Numbered from the stretch's first letter, positions 9,391 through 19,441 are shown. The stretch is 64,000 nucleotides of DNA from Mycolicibacterium porcinum (GCA_001942045.1 MSTD01000005.1:6632-70631); one strand, 5' to 3'. The notes: a model not told the origin generated them from the sequence alone. Numbers and translations are program-made.

Positions 9391-11162
9391 CAGATCATCT
9401 CCTGGGTGGTCGCGGCGGGCGGCAGTTCCTCTTCGACGGGTGCGCGGCCGCGGCGCAGCCGGTTGTCGACGAAGTTCACCAGATGGGTCAGTGGGATGGT
9501 CAGCAGCAGGTAGAACAGCCCGGCGGCCACCAGCGGGGACAGATTCCCGGTCTGGGCGTTGAGGTCTCGGCCCACCTGGAACAGTTCGCGTTGGCTGGCC
9601 ACCAGGCCGAGGAAGTACACCAGCGACGAGGCTTTGAGCAGCGAGATGAACTGGTTCATCAGGGCCGGCAATACTCGCCGGATGCCCTGGGGCACGACGA
9701 CCAGGCGCATCGACGAGGCATAGCTGAAGCCCAGGGCGCGTGAGGCTTCCAGCTGGCCGGCCTCGACGCTCTGGATGCCGGACCGGAAGATTTCGCCGAC
9801 GTAGGCGGCCGCCATGAGCCCCAGCGCCGCGATGCCCAGTGGGTAGGGGCTGTTGCCCGTGAGCGACCCGACCACGGGCCCGATACCGAGCCCGATCAAC
9901 AGGATGATCACCACTTCGGGCAGGCCGCGGAAGATGTCGGTGTACACCCGGGCCGGCCAGCGCAGCCACCGCGACCGCGAGATGCCTGCCACCGCGAGGA
10001 TCATGCCGAGCACCAACCCGATGACGCTGGCGCACACGGTCAGGATCAGCGTGTTGGGCAGGCCGGTGCGCAGCAGGTCGGGGATCGCCTGCTTGTAGAG
10101 ATCCCAGTCCAGGAACGAGTCCCGCAGTTGCGCGAGTGTGGATTTGGGCGCGGCGGGCGCCCCGGCGGCGGGTTTCTCCTTGGCCGCGGCGATCGCGGCG
10201 AAATCGGGCAGCTGGGGTACGGGCGCGGCCTTGGAGCCGGGCTTCCAGCCGGGCGGCAGGGCCCGCGGCACCCAGTCGGAATACAGCTTGGCCCAGGTGC
10301 CGTCGGCGATCACGGCGTCCAGTCCGGAGTTGAGCGCGTCGATCAGCGGCTGGTTCTCCTTGGCCACCGCCCACGCCACGAAATTGTCCAGACTGAAGGT
10401 GTTTTCGATGATCTGCGCCGGGTCGCCGGGTTGCACGGTGCCCGAGGCCTGCTGCGACGGCGCCACCCAGGCGTCGATCTGACGGGTCTTGAGGCTGGCG
10501 TAGACGGTGTTGTAGTCGGGGAACTTCACCGGCTGCAGGTGCAGCGTGTCGATGACGTAGGCCTCCTGCACGGTGCCCTGCACCACCCCGATGCGCTGGC
10601 CGGGGGCGAGTTGGCTGAAACCGGTGATCGGAGAGCCGGTGGGTACGACGAGCGAGAAGTATCCGAAGTCGTAGCCGTTGGTGAAGCCGACGGTACGGCG
10701 CCGGGCGTCGGTGGTGGTGATCGACGAGGACGCCACGTCGAAGCGCCGGGATGCGGTCTGGGCCAGCAGGCCGGAGAAATCGGTGCCGACGAAGTTGATC
10801 CGCAGGCCGAGCTTGTCGGCGATGGCACGCAGGAGTTCGTTGTCGAAGCCGGTGAACTGTCCGGCCGAGTTGATGCAGATGCTCGGCGGTGCGTCCGACA
10901 ACGTGCCGACGGTGAGCACGCCGGGGGTGCCCAGGCCGAGGTTCTCGGGTCGCACCGTGTCCAGGGGGACCACGCCGGCGGTGGTGTATTTGTCGGCGCC
11001 GGGCCCGGTAGCGGCGGCGGCCAGGTTGGTGGGCAGTGCACTGGCACTGTCCACCCCGGGGGGTGCGCATTGATCGACATCCGCGCCTGCCGGTGCTGCA
11101 CACAGCAAGCCGAACAGCATCAGGACCGTGGTCAGCAGCGCGGCCGATCGTCTGGCGTCCAT
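9390..11162 (-). CDS. ABC transporter fusion: substrate-binding protein plus amino-acid permease
   Basis: A 590-residue fusion. Residues 1-28 are a signal or anchor segment; about 60-290 form a family-3 solute-binding domain (SICINSAGQFTGFDNELLRA, RRTVGFTNGYDFGYFSLVVP); an Ala/Pro/Lys linker follows; about 340-570 form a HisM/GlnP-type permease (LPNTLILTVCASVIGLVLGM, EIFRSGIQSVEAGQLEASRA, the EAA-like loop). Fusion tethers the receptor to the membrane. The substrate is probably a polar amino acid but is not determined. ATG 11162 is chosen; TTG 11171 is an alternative. This cassette has no counterpart at this spot in the M. tuberculosis order. Confidence 0.9.
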   Translation of the reverse strand: MDARRSAALLTTVLMLFGLLCAAPAGADVDQCAPPGVDSASALPTNLAAAATGPGADKYTTAGVVPLDTVRPENLGLGTPGVLTVGTLSDAPPSICINSAGQFTGFDNELLRAIADKLGLRINFVGTDFSGLLAQTASRRFDVASSSITTTDARRRTVGFTNGYDFGYFSLVVPTGSPITGFSQLAPGQRIGVVQGTVQEAYVIDTLHLQPVKFPDYNTVYASLKTRQIDAWVAPSQQASGTVQPGDPAQIIENTFSLDNFVAWAVAKENQPLIDALNSGLDAVIADGTWAKLYSDWVPRALPPGWKPGSKAAPVPQLPDFAAIAAAKEKPAAGAPAAPKSTLAQLRDSFLDWDLYKQAIPDLLRTGLPNTLILTVCASVIGLVLGMILAVAGISRSRWLRWPARVYTDIFRGLPEVVIILLIGLGIGPVVGSLTGNSPYPLGIAALGLMAAAYVGEIFRSGIQSVEAGQLEASRALGFSYASSMRLVVVPQGIRRVLPALMNQFISLLKASSLVYFLGLVASQRELFQVGRDLNAQTGNLSPLVAAGLFYLLLTIPLTHLVNFVDNRLRRGRAPVEEELPPAATTQEMI

Positions 11163-11207
11163 CTGATGCAACCTAGTAGGCAGACGCCCGGTGATGAGTG
11201 ATTCCGC

Positions 11208-11873
11208 TCAAGGGGACCGCAAGTCGCCGAACACCCCGCGCCGGGTGAGCTCGGCGATCATGATCTGCGCCATCCGCTCGGCGCGCTCGGTGCAAGCCCG
11301 GCGGGCGCCCTCGGGGTCACGGGCATGGATGGCGGCGGTCTCGGCCTCGTAGCCCGCCAGGAAGTCGGCCTTTGCTTTCGGATAGCTGATCCAGAATTCC
11401 GAGGGTGCGAAGCTCTTACCTGCACGAATGGTGGCGTGCAGGCGCGGACCCGCGTACTCGTCGTTGATCGCGTCGCGGAACACCCAGCAGGCCTCCTGGA
11501 AGGTTCTGGTGTCCTTTGCTGAACGCATCACGCGCAACGTGTCATCCAGGTGGGCGATGATGCGGGGGGTCGGGCTGGCCGCGCAACGCGCCGAGGCGAT
11601 GCCGTTGAGGATGCCGTACAGCTCGTGATGCTCGGCCACGGTCGCTTCGTCGAACCGGGAGACGAATGCGCCGCGGTGATATCGCGTCGAGAGGATGCCG
11701 TCGTGCTCGAGCTGAACCACGGCCTCCTGGATGGGGACGCGGCTGAGCCCGAGGTCACGAACGATCTCGTTGCGGTCGATGCGGTCGCCGGATCGCAGCT
11801 TGCCCGTCATCACCAGATTGATGATGTGCGTGACAACCTGATCCTTCTCTTTGACCCCGTAGTTCTTGGGCAC
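11208..11873 (-). CDS. GntR family regulator (Rv0043c-like)
   Basis: A 221-residue regulator. The N-terminal winged helix (residues 10-75) includes [20 protein letters not shown] and [17 protein letters not shown]. The C-terminal helical effector domain resembles the FCD type of the FadR group, with acidic/His residues ([15 protein letters not shown]) that may bind a metal or ligand. The start is GTG 11873. It lies upstream of, and in the same direction as, the ABC cassette (46-bp gap), so it may control it; that is inference. Confidence 0.88.
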   Translation of the reverse strand: MPKNYGVKEKDQVVTHIINLVMTGKLRSGDRIDRNEIVRDLGLSRVPIQEAVVQLEHDGILSTRYHRGAFVSRFDEATVAEHHELYGILNGIASARCAASPTPRIIAHLDDTLRVMRSAKDTRTFQEACWVFRDAINDEYAGPRLHATIRAGKSFAPSEFWISYPKAKADFLAGYEAETAAIHARDPEGARRACTERAERMAQIMIAELTRRGVFGDLRSP

Positions 11874-11961
11874 CCTGGCGTAGCTCCCCCTGTGCGGTTG
11901 TGATGCGCAAGTTTCTCACGTGTCTGTCAGATCGGGGACCTGAGTCGTTACAGCTCAGTCG

Positions 11962-12762
11962 CTAAACTTTGCGCGCCCGGCCGTCGCGCCAGCGGCACAG
12001 GGCTTCGGCGGCGGTCAGGTCGTAGTCGGGCCCGTTGACGCCGACGGTGAGGATGCTGACTCCCAGGTCGGCCAGGGCATCCGCCTCGGCGAGCATCGCG
12101 TCGATGCCACCGGTCTCCTGCACCCCGGCCGAGCGCTGCACAGTCGACGGATCGCGGCCGGTGATGCCGCAGTGCTCGGCGAGGACCTCGGCCTTGCCCG
12201 GGTAGGTGTTGCGGTCGACGAACGCGTGCCAGATGTCGGCGTGTTCGGCCACCAGGCGCAAGGTTTTGCGTTCGCCCTGGCCGCCGATCAGGATCGGGAT
12301 CTCGCGGGTGGGCGCCGGGTTGAGTTTGGCCAGCCGGGCCTCGATGCGGGGCAGTGCCGCGGCCAGATCGTCCAAGCGGCTGCCCGCGGTGCCGAACTCG
12401 TACCCGTACTCGTCGTAATCCTTTTGTTTCCAACCACTTCCGATGCCGAGGATGAGGCGGCCGTCGGAGATGTGGTCGACAGTGCGGGCCATGTCGGCCA
12501 GCAGTTCGGGGTTGCGGTAGGAGTTGCAGCTGACCAGTGCGCCGATCTCGATGCGTGAGGTCTGCTCGGCCCAGGCGCCGAGCATCGTCCAGCATTCGTA
12601 ATGCGCACCGTCGGGATCACCGTAGAGCGGGAAGAAGTGGTCCCAGTTGAAGGCGATGTCGACGCCGATGTCCTCGCAGCGGCGCACCGCGTCGCGGATA
12701 TGGCTGTATTTGGGGGAGTGCTGCGGCTGCAGTTGGACACCGATACGTATGGGATGGCTCAC
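11962..12762 (-). CDS. LLM-class F420-dependent oxidoreductase (Rv0044c-like)
   Basis: A 266-residue luciferase-like (beta/alpha)8 barrel protein of the F420 group. Features include FNWDHFFPL near residue 38, IEIGALVSCNSYRNP near 72, the RTVDHISDGRLILGIGSGWK stretch and the ILIGGQGERKTLRLVAEHAD stretch. These enzymes use F420H2 for hydride transfer to or from diverse substrates; the substrate here is unknown. It lies 15 bp downstream of the PhoX-like gene on the same strand and may be co-transcribed. Length is typical of short LLM members. Confidence 0.9.
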   Translation of the reverse strand: MSHPIRIGVQLQPQHSPKYSHIRDAVRRCEDIGVDIAFNWDHFFPLYGDPDGAHYECWTMLGAWAEQTSRIEIGALVSCNSYRNPELLADMARTVDHISDGRLILGIGSGWKQKDYDEYGYEFGTAGSRLDDLAAALPRIEARLAKLNPAPTREIPILIGGQGERKTLRLVAEHADIWHAFVDRNTYPGKAEVLAEHCGITGRDPSTVQRSAGVQETGGIDAMLAEADALADLGVSILTVGVNGPDYDLTAAEALCRWRDGRARKV

Positions 12763-12777
12763 AATTCCCGAGCGTAC

Positions 12778-14850
12778 TCAGACACCGATCTGGGTGCCGG
12801 GCTTCCACACCGCGACCACGGCGGGCCGCGCGGGAGTGTCGGCACCTCCCGGCCAATGCGACAAGGGCTTTTCCAGGCTGTGGTCGTCGCCCTCGCCCGG
12901 GTGCTGCACACAGACGGTGACGAGGTCGTCGGTGACTACCGGCCCGCACGTTTCGGCGCCGACCGGCACGGTGAGGAACTGCTTGGTCTCACCGCGGTTC
13001 GGGCCGTCGAGCGCCACCGCGAACAATCCGTCGTTGGCATCGAGCGCATTGCCGTCGGTCGAGATCCAGAGGTTGCCGTGACTGTCGAAGGCCAGGTTGT
13101 CCGGGCAGGAGATCGGGCTGACCTGCTCCTTGTCGAATCCGGCGTAATAGGTGTCGGCCGCCTTCGGGTCGCCGCACACCAACAGCAGATCCCAGGTGAA
13201 GTCGGTGCCGGTGTGATTGTCGGTGATCTCCAGGATCTGACCGTTCTTGTTCTCGTTGCGCGGGTTGGCCGCATCGACCCCGGCCTTGCCCTCGGTGCCG
13301 CGCTTGTCGTTGTTGGTCAGTGCCACGTAGACCTTGCCGGTGTGCGGGTTGGGCTCGAAGTCTTCGGGCCGGTCCATCTTGGTGGCGCCGGCCTTGTCGG
13401 CGGCCATCCGGGTGAACACCGCCGCCTCCGCCGCGGTGATGCCCTCGACGAGCGACTCGGCCTGCCTGTTCGGTCCGGACTTCAGCAGCGGGATCCAGGT
13501 GCCGGACCCGGAGAACGAGCCCTTGGCCGGCAGCTTGCCGGTGCCGTCGATCTCAGCGGCGGGGATGTCACTGCTCAGCTTGGCCACGTACAACGTGCCT
13601 TCATCGAGCAGGGTCATGTTGTGGGCCATGGCCGCCGGATCGGTGCCGGGCTTGATCTTCTTGGCAGAGACGAACTTGTACATGTAGTCGAAGCGCTCGT
13701 CGTCTCCGGTGTAGACCACCACGCTGCCGTCGCCGGTGACGTAGACGTTGGCGCCCTCGTGCTTGAATCTGCCCAGCGCGGAATGTTTGACGGGCGTCGA
13801 CGCCGGATCCCACGGGTTGAGTTCGACGACGTAGCCGAAGCGATTGACCTCGTTGGGGGTCTTGGTGAGGTCGAAGCGTGGGTCGAAATCCTCCCACCTG
13901 AGCTCGGACCGCTCGTGTTCGATGCCGTAGCGGTCGTAGCGGTCGGCGTCAGCCGGTTTCGGCGCCGGCGCCCCTTCGCCGGCCCCGAAGTAGCCGTGGA
14001 AGTTTTCCTCCCCGGAAAGGACTGTGCCCCAGGGTGTTACGCCGCCTGCGCAGTTGGCGAAGGTGCCGGCGACGGCGCGTCCGGTGGGGTCGGCGGCGGT
14101 CTTGACGAAGTCGGTGCCCGCCGCGGGTCCGGTGAGCGTGAACGGGGTGTCAGCCGTGATGCGGCGGTTGTAGCGGCCCATCACGGGTTTCAGTGAGCCG
14201 TCGGTGCGCCGTTCCACCTCGACCACGCCCATTCCCATGGCGGCGATCTCGATGTCGAACTGCTCGCGCGTGGGCGCCTTTGCGTTGTAGCCGGGGAACA
14301 TGAATTCCGGCGTGACGTACTCGAAGTTGGTCACCAACAGGAACCGGTTGTCCTGCCCTTGGATCGGCAGTAGCGCCGCGAAGTCGTTGTTGAACCCGAA
14401 CTGCTTGCGCTGGGCGTCGGCGGTCTGGCGGTTGATGTCGAACATCGGGGCATCGGGCAGTACCGGGTCGCCCCACGCGATCACCACCCGTTGCTGGTAA
14501 CCGTCCGGGATCACGACGGCGTCTTTCGTATTCGGTGCCACCGCGGCGAACTTCATGCCGGGCGGCGTCTCGACCGGCAGCGCGGCCGGCGACGGCGTCT
14601 GTCCGGTCTTCGTGTCGGTACCGCAGGCGGCCAGTGCCGATCCCGCACCGACGGCCAGCACGGTGACACCGGCGGCCCGCAGCATCGACCGGCGTGACAT
14701 CTGCTTGACGATGTCGCCGAAATACTGGTTGTCGCTCGTGTTCGGTGCCGGTTTCGAGCACGCATCGCCACATCGGTAGCGGCAGGTCACGTGCTGACGC
14801 GACGACGTTCCACGATGGGTGACAAACAGGTTCAACGGTACGAGCGGCAT
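12778..14850 (-). CDS. phoX: PhoX-type alkaline phosphatase (DUF839), Tat-exported
   Basis: A 690-residue protein of the PhoX family, which uses an Fe-Ca cofactor to hydrolyse phosphate esters outside the membrane. The family N-terminus is visible (HVTCRYRCGDACSKP, NTSDNQYFGDIV), followed by a twin-arginine signal (SRRSMLRAAGVTVLAVG) with a lipobox-like ALAACG. Later motifs fit the beta-propeller: CAGGVTPWGTVLSGEENFHG, FKHEGANVYVTGDGSVVVYT and PDNLAFDSHGNLW. It is absent from this spot in M. tuberculosis. A strong hairpin separates it from the upstream hydrolase gene. Enzymatic identity is by family. Confidence 0.88.
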   Translation of the reverse strand: MPLVPLNLFVTHRGTSSRQHVTCRYRCGDACSKPAPNTSDNQYFGDIVKQMSRRSMLRAAGVTVLAVGAGSALAACGTDTKTGQTPSPAALPVETPPGMKFAAVAPNTKDAVVIPDGYQQRVVIAWGDPVLPDAPMFDINRQTADAQRKQFGFNNDFAALLPIQGQDNRFLLVTNFEYVTPEFMFPGYNAKAPTREQFDIEIAAMGMGVVEVERRTDGSLKPVMGRYNRRITADTPFTLTGPAAGTDFVKTAADPTGRAVAGTFANCAGGVTPWGTVLSGEENFHGYFGAGEGAPAPKPADADRYDRYGIEHERSELRWEDFDPRFDLTKTPNEVNRFGYVVELNPWDPASTPVKHSALGRFKHEGANVYVTGDGSVVVYTGDDERFDYMYKFVSAKKIKPGTDPAAMAHNMTLLDEGTLYVAKLSSDIPAAEIDGTGKLPAKGSFSGSGTWIPLLKSGPNRQAESLVEGITAAEAAVFTRMAADKAGATKMDRPEDFEPNPHTGKVYVALTNNDKRGTEGKAGVDAANPRNENKNGQILEITDNHTGTDFTWDLLLVCGDPKAADTYYAGFDKEQVSPISCPDNLAFDSHGNLWISTDGNALDANDGLFAVALDGPNRGETKQFLTVPVGAETCGPVVTDDLVTVCVQHPGEGDDHSLEKPLSHWPGGADTPARPAVVAVWKPGTQIGV

Positions 14851-14863
14851 TCCGCGCAGATCC

Positions 14864-14909
14864 TTCCGCCAGACACCGGCCAGCGGGCTGAGCGGCCGGA
14901 CTGGCGGAA
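14864..14909 (-). terminator. Nested hairpin between hydrolase gene and phoX
   Basis: Outer arms TTCCGCCAG (14864-14872) and CTGGCGGAA (14901-14909) are perfect. An inner stem CCGGCC (14876-14881)/GGCCGG (14894-14899) nests inside. It lies 45 bp past the stop codon of the hydrolase gene and 13 bp before the phoX start, so it could terminate the first or attenuate the second. Confidence 0.5.
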
Positions 14910-14954
14910 ACCTACGGGAGCTGAACGATCAGCGGGTTAACAGCAGGCGACCTG

Positions 14955-15869
14955 CTAGCTACCGAGAATGCCGCGCAGGATCTCCACCAGCTTGGCGGGC
15001 TGGTCACCCTGCACGGAGTGGCCGGAGTCGGCCACCACATGGGTGCGCTGAAAGCCCGGTGCGGTCCGGGAGAACGTCTCGGCGTCCTCGTCGTTGACGA
15101 AGAACGAGTTCGCGCCGCGGATCAGGGTGGTGGGCATGGTGATCGCCGGAACGTCGTCCCACAGCCCCTCAAACCCGTCGCCCTTGCGGAACGAGTCGTA
15201 GCGCCAGGTCCAGGTGCCGTCCTCGAGCTGCTTGGAGTTGTGGAAGACGCCGCGCCGCAACGATTTCCGGTCCCGATGCGGAGCCGCGGCGATGGTCACG
15301 TCCAGCATGGCCTGAAACGTCGGGAAGGTGCGGTGCTCCTGCACCAGCGCCACGGTGCCCATCTGGGCCTTGGTCATCTCGTTGTGGCGTTCGGGTGCCG
15401 ACGGGGTGACGTCGACGAGCGCGAGTTCGGGCACCAGCCGGGGTTCGGTGGCCGCGATCCGCAGCGCGGTCAGCCCGCCCAGTGACATGCCGACCACCAG
15501 GCGTGGTTCGGGGGCGAGTGTCTCGAGCACCGGAATCAGGCCGGCCGCATTGAGTTTGGGACCGTAGTCGCCGTCCTCGCGCCAGGCGGAGCGGCCGTGG
15601 CCCGGCAGGTCGACGGCCAGCGCGGGCTCACCGAGCCCTAGGATCACGGTGTCCCAGGTGTGGGCGTTCTGGCCGCCGCCGTGCAGGAACACGACCCGAG
15701 GGGCGTCGGTGCCGAACTTCAGCGCGCTGATCGGTCCCTGCTCGATGCGCTCGACCGCCGGCAGCGGCCCATTCACGCCGATCTGCTCGGCGTTCTCGGG
15801 CAGCAGCGCGAACTCGTCGACCGTCAGCAGTTCCTCGTCAGAAATCTCGGGGGCCACGTCTGCGGACAT
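14955..15869 (-). CDS. Alpha/beta hydrolase (Rv0045c-like esterase)
   Basis: A 304-residue alpha/beta hydrolase, close in length to Rv0045c (298). The oxyanion region is FLHGGGQNAHTW (about residues 61-72), the nucleophile elbow is GMSLGG (about 135), and a C-terminal ADSGHSVQGDQP supplies the catalytic His. Rv0045c is a promiscuous esterase with an unknown natural substrate. The gene begins 34 bp after ahpF on the same strand, so read-through from ahpC-ahpF is possible. The start is ATG 15869. Confidence 0.9.
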   Translation of the reverse strand: MSADVAPEISDEELLTVDEFALLPENAEQIGVNGPLPAVERIEQGPISALKFGTDAPRVVFLHGGGQNAHTWDTVILGLGEPALAVDLPGHGRSAWREDGDYGPKLNAAGLIPVLETLAPEPRLVVGMSLGGLTALRIAATEPRLVPELALVDVTPSAPERHNEMTKAQMGTVALVQEHRTFPTFQAMLDVTIAAAPHRDRKSLRRGVFHNSKQLEDGTWTWRYDSFRKGDGFEGLWDDVPAITMPTTLIRGANSFFVNDEDAETFSRTAPGFQRTHVVADSGHSVQGDQPAKLVEILRGILGS

Positions 15870-15903
15870 TACCCCCGGGAGACCCCCGTGAGCCGGGTCG
15901 CCC

Positions 15904-17475
15904 TCAGCTGCCGACCGGGGCGGTGGTCCGAATCAGGTGATCGAACGCGGACAGCGCTGCCGTCGCACCGGCTCCGGCGGCGATGACAATCTGCTTGAAC
16001 GGCACCGTCGTGCAGTCGCCTGCGGCGAACACGCCGGGGACCGACGTCTGGCCGCGCTCGTCGATGACGATCTCACCGCGCTTGGACAGTTCGACGCTGC
16101 CTTCGAGCCACTCGGTGTTGGGCAGCAGACCGATCTGGACGAAGACGCCCTGCAGCTCGAGGTTGTGCGACTGGCCCGTGGTGCGGTCCTGGTAGGTCAG
16201 GCCGGTCACCTGGTCGCCGTCGCCGAGGACCTCGGTGGTCAACGTGCTCAGCAGGATGTCGACGTTGGGCAGGCTGCGGAGCTTGCGCTGCAGCACCTCG
16301 TCGGCGCGCAGCACCGAGTCGAATTCGATCAGCGTCACGTGGGAGACGACGCCGGCCAGGTCGATCGCGGCCTCCACGCCGGAGTTGCCGCCGCCGACGA
16401 CGGCGACCCGCTTGCCCTTGAACAGCGGTCCGTCGCAGTGCGGGCAGTAGGTGACGCCCTTGTTGCGGTACTCGGCCTCACCCGGCACGTCCATCGCGCG
16501 CCAGCGGGCGCCGGTGGCGAGGATGACGGTGCGCGCGGTCAGCGAGGCGCCGCTTTCCAGCGAGATCTCGATGAGGCCGCCCTCGTCGAGCGCCGGCAGC
16601 AGCTTCGCGCCGCGCTGGGTCTTCATCACGTCGACGTCATACTCACCGACGTGGGCCTCCAGCGCCGCGGCGTACTTCGGTCCCTCGGTGTGCGGGACGG
16701 AGATGTAGTTCTCGATCGCCATGGTGTCGAGCACCTGACCGCCGAACCGCTCGGCAACCACGCCCGTGCGAATTCCCTTGCGAGCGGCGTAGATTGCGGC
16801 CGCGGCCCCTGCGGGCCCACCGCCGACCACCAGCACGTCGAAGGGGTCCTTCTCGGCGATCGCCTCGGCGGTGCGCTGCGCGGCGCCGGTGTCGACCTTG
16901 CCGATGATCTGCTCGAGGGTCATGCGGCCGGAGTCGAACAACTCACCGTTGAGGAACACGGTGGGAACGGCCAGCACCTTGCGCTGTTCGACCTCGTCCT
17001 TGAACAGCGCGCCGTCGATGGCGACGTGGCTGATGCGCGGATTGAGGATTGCCATCAGGTTCAGGGCCTGCACCACGTCGGGGCAGTTCTGGCAGGACAG
17101 CGAGAAGTAGGTCTCGAAGTGCAGGTCGGTGTCGAGGTTCCGCACCTGCTCGAGCAGTTCGGGGGCTTCCTTCGACGGATACCCGCCGACCTGCAGCAGG
17201 GCCAGCGCCAGCGAGGAGAACTCGTGGCCGAGCGGGATGCCGGCGAACCGGACCTCGACATCGGTGCCGGTGCGGCGGATGGCGAACGACGGCCGCCGGG
17301 CGTCGTCGTCGGCGCGTGAATAGGTGATCTTGTCCGACATCGCCGCGATCTCGGTGAGCAGCTCGGCGAGCTCGGCGGACTTGGAACCGTCATCGAGGGA
17401 GGACACCAGCTCGATCGGCACGGTCAGCCGCTCCAGCAGGGACTTCAATTGGCCGGCGAGTGAGGTGTCGAGCAT
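15904..17475 (-). CDS. ahpF: Alkyl hydroperoxide reductase subunit F
   Basis: A 523-residue flavoprotein disulfide reductase that recycles AhpC using NAD(P)H. It is strongly similar along its length to E. coli AhpF, including the [18 protein letters not shown] start. The N-terminal thioredoxin-like domain has [15 protein letters not shown], the FAD site is [20 protein letters not shown], the active disulfide is [10 protein letters not shown], the second Rossmann motif is [15 protein letters not shown], and [12 protein letters not shown] lies near the C-terminus. ATG 17475 is chosen from that similarity. M. tuberculosis pairs AhpC with AhpD instead, so this enterobacterial-type pair is an extra module. 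Confidence 0.95.
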   Translation of the reverse strand: MLDTSLAGQLKSLLERLTVPIELVSSLDDGSKSAELAELLTEIAAMSDKITYSRADDDARRPSFAIRRTGTDVEVRFAGIPLGHEFSSLALALLQVGGYPSKEAPELLEQVRNLDTDLHFETYFSLSCQNCPDVVQALNLMAILNPRISHVAIDGALFKDEVEQRKVLAVPTVFLNGELFDSGRMTLEQIIGKVDTGAAQRTAEAIAEKDPFDVLVVGGGPAGAAAAIYAARKGIRTGVVAERFGGQVLDTMAIENYISVPHTEGPKYAAALEAHVGEYDVDVMKTQRGAKLLPALDEGGLIEISLESGASLTARTVILATGARWRAMDVPGEAEYRNKGVTYCPHCDGPLFKGKRVAVVGGGNSGVEAAIDLAGVVSHVTLIEFDSVLRADEVLQRKLRSLPNVDILLSTLTTEVLGDGDQVTGLTYQDRTTGQSHNLELQGVFVQIGLLPNTEWLEGSVELSKRGEIVIDERGQTSVPGVFAAGDCTTVPFKQIVIAAGAGATAALSAFDHLIRTTAPVGS

Positions 17476-17553
17476 GCGGATCAACTCCATCGAGGATAGG
17501 AATGGCTGGGCCGTTCGCGGCCCGAAAGATGTTGGGGTGAAGCAGTTCTGGTG

Positions 17554-17589
17554 AGCGGTACGGGCCGGGCGGACCAGGCCCGTACCGCT
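17554..17589 (-). terminator. Hairpin between ahpC and ahpF
   Basis: Perfect 13-bp arms AGCGGTACGGGCC (17554-17566) and GGCCCGTACCGCT (17577-17589) enclose a 10-nt loop. It lies 14 nt past the ahpC stop and about 78 nt before the ahpF start. It could act as a partial terminator or mRNA-end stabiliser giving more AhpC than AhpF. Confidence 0.6.
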
Positions 17590-17603
17590 GACAGCAGTGC
17601 GAA

Positions 17604-18167
17604 CTAGATCTTGCCGACGAGTTCCAGCGACGGGGCCAGGGTCTCTTCGCCCTCTTCCCACTTGGCCGGGCAGACCTCGCCCGGGTGGTTGCGGACGTAC
17701 TGGGCGGCCTTGACCTTGCGGACCAGCTCGGCGGCGTTGCGGCCGATGCCCTCGGCGGTGACCTCGGTGAACTGGATGACACCGTCGGGGTCGACCAGGA
17801 AGGTGCCGCGGTCGGCCAGGCCCTCGCCCTCACGGAGCACCTCGAAGTCGGTGCTGATCTGCAGGGTCGGATCGCCGATCATGGCGTACTGGATCTTGCC
17901 GATCGTGTCGGACGAGTCGTGCCACGCCTTGTGGGTGAAGTGCGTGTCGGTGGACACCGAGAACACCTCGACGCCGAGGCGCTGCAGCTCCTCGTAGTGG
18001 TCGGCCAAGTCGCCGAGCTCGGTCGGGCAGACGAAGGTGAAGTCGGCCGGGTAGAAGAAGAAAATGGCCCACTTGCCCTTGATGTCGGCGTCCGACACGG
18101 GGATGAATGTGCCGTTTTTGTAAGCGGTCGCGGAGAACGGCTTGATCTGCTTGTTGATCAGGGCCAC
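17604..18167 (-). CDS. ahpC: Alkyl hydroperoxide reductase subunit C (2-Cys peroxiredoxin)
   Basis: A 187-residue typical 2-Cys peroxiredoxin of the Prx1/AhpC group. The peroxidatic Cys47 lies in [12 protein letters not shown] and the resolving Cys166 in GEVCPAKW, the same positions as in E. coli AhpC. It reduces peroxides and is re-reduced by AhpF, encoded next. The 138 bp upstream contain an ATAA-N7-CTAT element on the minus strand that loosely resembles half of an OxyR site, but no oxyR gene is adjacent, so regulation is open. Confidence 0.96.
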   Translation of the reverse strand: MALINKQIKPFSATAYKNGTFIPVSDADIKGKWAIFFFYPADFTFVCPTELGDLADHYEELQRLGVEVFSVSTDTHFTHKAWHDSSDTIGKIQYAMIGDPTLQISTDFEVLREGEGLADRGTFLVDPDGVIQFTEVTAEGIGRNAAELVRKVKAAQYVRNHPGEVCPAKWEEGEETLAPSLELVGKI

Positions 18168-18305
18168 GGGGTACCTCTATTCGTCACTGTCGGATGTGTA
18201 CTGCGGCTCCCAGCCTAGTTGTTTTCTTGAATAGATCCAGTTTATCGGCCCGCTTGTGGTAGGACTCACAACGCCGACCGCATGATCCGGCCCCCTCAAA
18301 CACCA

Positions 18306-18338
18306 AGTGGGCGGCCAGGATTCACCTGGCCGCCCACT
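18306..18338 (-). terminator. Terminator downstream of ino1
   Basis: Perfect 14-bp arms AGTGGGCGGCCAGG (18306-18319) and CCTGGCCGCCCACT (18325-18338) with a 5-nt loop lie 11 bp past the ino1 stop codon. The stem is long and GC-rich, without a U-tract. Confidence 0.75.
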
Positions 18339-18349
18339 GAGGAGAGGAT

Positions 18350-19441
18350 CTAGCCCTCGATGAAGCTCTCCAGCTCGATGCGCGCGACATCGTCGGCGAT
18401 CTGCTTCGGCGGGCTCTTCATCAGGTAGGCCGAGGCCGCTTCGATGGGGCCGCCGATGCCGCGGTCCTTGGCGATCTTGGCGGCGCGCACCGCGTCGATG
18501 ATGACGCCGGCCGAGTTGGGGGAGTCCCACACCTCGAGCTTGTACTCCAGGTTCAGCGGCACGTCACCGAAGGCGCGGCCTTCGAGGCGGACGTAGGCCC
18601 ACTTGCGGTCGTCGAGCCACGCGACGTGGTCGGACGGGCCGATGTGAACGTTCTTGTCCTCGACCTTGCCGGCCAGCGAGCCGGTCAGGTTGGAGGTGAC
18701 GGCCTGGGTCTTGGACACCTTCTTGGACTCCAGGCGCGAGCGCTCCAGCATGTTGAGGAAGTCCATGTTGCCGCCGACGTTGAGCTGGTAGGTGCGGTCC
18801 AGAGTGACGCCGCGGTCCTCGAACAGCTTGGCCATCACGCGGTGGGTGATGGTCGCGCCGACCTGGCTCTTGATGTCGTCGCCGACGATGGGCACACCGG
18901 CGTCGGCGAACTTCTTGGCCCACACCGGGTCGGAGGCGATGAACACCGGCAGCGCGTTGACGAAGGCCACGCCGGCGTCGATGGCGCACTGGGCGTAGAA
19001 CTTGTCGGCCTCTTCGGAGCCGACCGGCAGGTAGGAGACCAGCACGTCGACCTTGGCGTCCTTGAGCGCCTGGACGACGTCGACGGGCTCGAAGTCGGAG
19101 ATCTCGATGGTGTCGGCGTAGTACTTGCCGATGCCGTCGAGGGTGGGGCCGCGCTGCACCGTCACGTTGGTCGGTGGCACGTCGGCGATCTTGATGGTGT
19201 TGTTCTCGGAGGCGAAGATGGCCTCGGACAGGTCGAAGCCGACCTTCTTGGCGTCGACGTCGAACGCGGCGACGAACTTCACGTCACGCACGTGGTAGGG
19301 GCCGAACTTCACGTGCATCAGGCCCGGCACAGTCGTGTTCTCATCGGCGTTGTGGTAGTACTGCACGCCCTGGACCAGGGATGATGCGCAGTTACCGACG
19401 CCGACGATGGCGACCCGGATTTCTCCTGCGTGCTCAGACAT
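18350..19441 (-). CDS. ino1: Inositol-3-phosphate synthase
   Basis: A 363-residue enzyme converting glucose 6-phosphate to inositol 1-phosphate with NAD+, the entry to phosphatidylinositol, lipoarabinomannan and mycothiol synthesis. The NAD motif is [16 protein letters not shown], and conserved [32 protein letters not shown] and [20 protein letters not shown] match M. tuberculosis Ino1 (367 residues). ATG 19441 has AGGAG 7 nt upstream; the longer open frame is not used. The PadR gene lies 59 bp upstream on the same strand, the Rv0047c-Rv0046c arrangement, so co-transcription is likely. Confidence 0.97.
   Translation of the reverse strand: MSEHAGEIRVAIVGVGNCASSLVQGVQYYHNADENTTVPGLMHVKFGPYHVRDVKFVAAFDVDAKKVGFDLSEAIFASENNTIKIADVPPTNVTVQRGPTLDGIGKYYADTIEISDFEPVDVVQALKDAKVDVLVSYLPVGSEEADKFYAQCAIDAGVAFVNALPVFIASDPVWAKKFADAGVPIVGDDIKSQVGATITHRVMAKLFEDRGVTLDRTYQLNVGGNMDFLNMLERSRLESKKVSKTQAVTSNLTGSLAGKVEDKNVHIGPSDHVAWLDDRKWAYVRLEGRAFGDVPLNLEYKLEVWDSPNSAGVIIDAVRAAKIAKDRGIGGPIEAASAYLMKSPPKQIADDVARIELESFIEG

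Noticed and set aside
12601..14196. Open frame antisense to phoX
   Set aside because: Valine/glycine-rich shadow; the minus-strand frame carries the Tat signal and PhoX motifs.
18195..18275. OxyR-type site upstream of ahpC
   Set aside because: Only one ATAA-N7-CTAT half matches; the second half is missing and no oxyR gene is adjacent.
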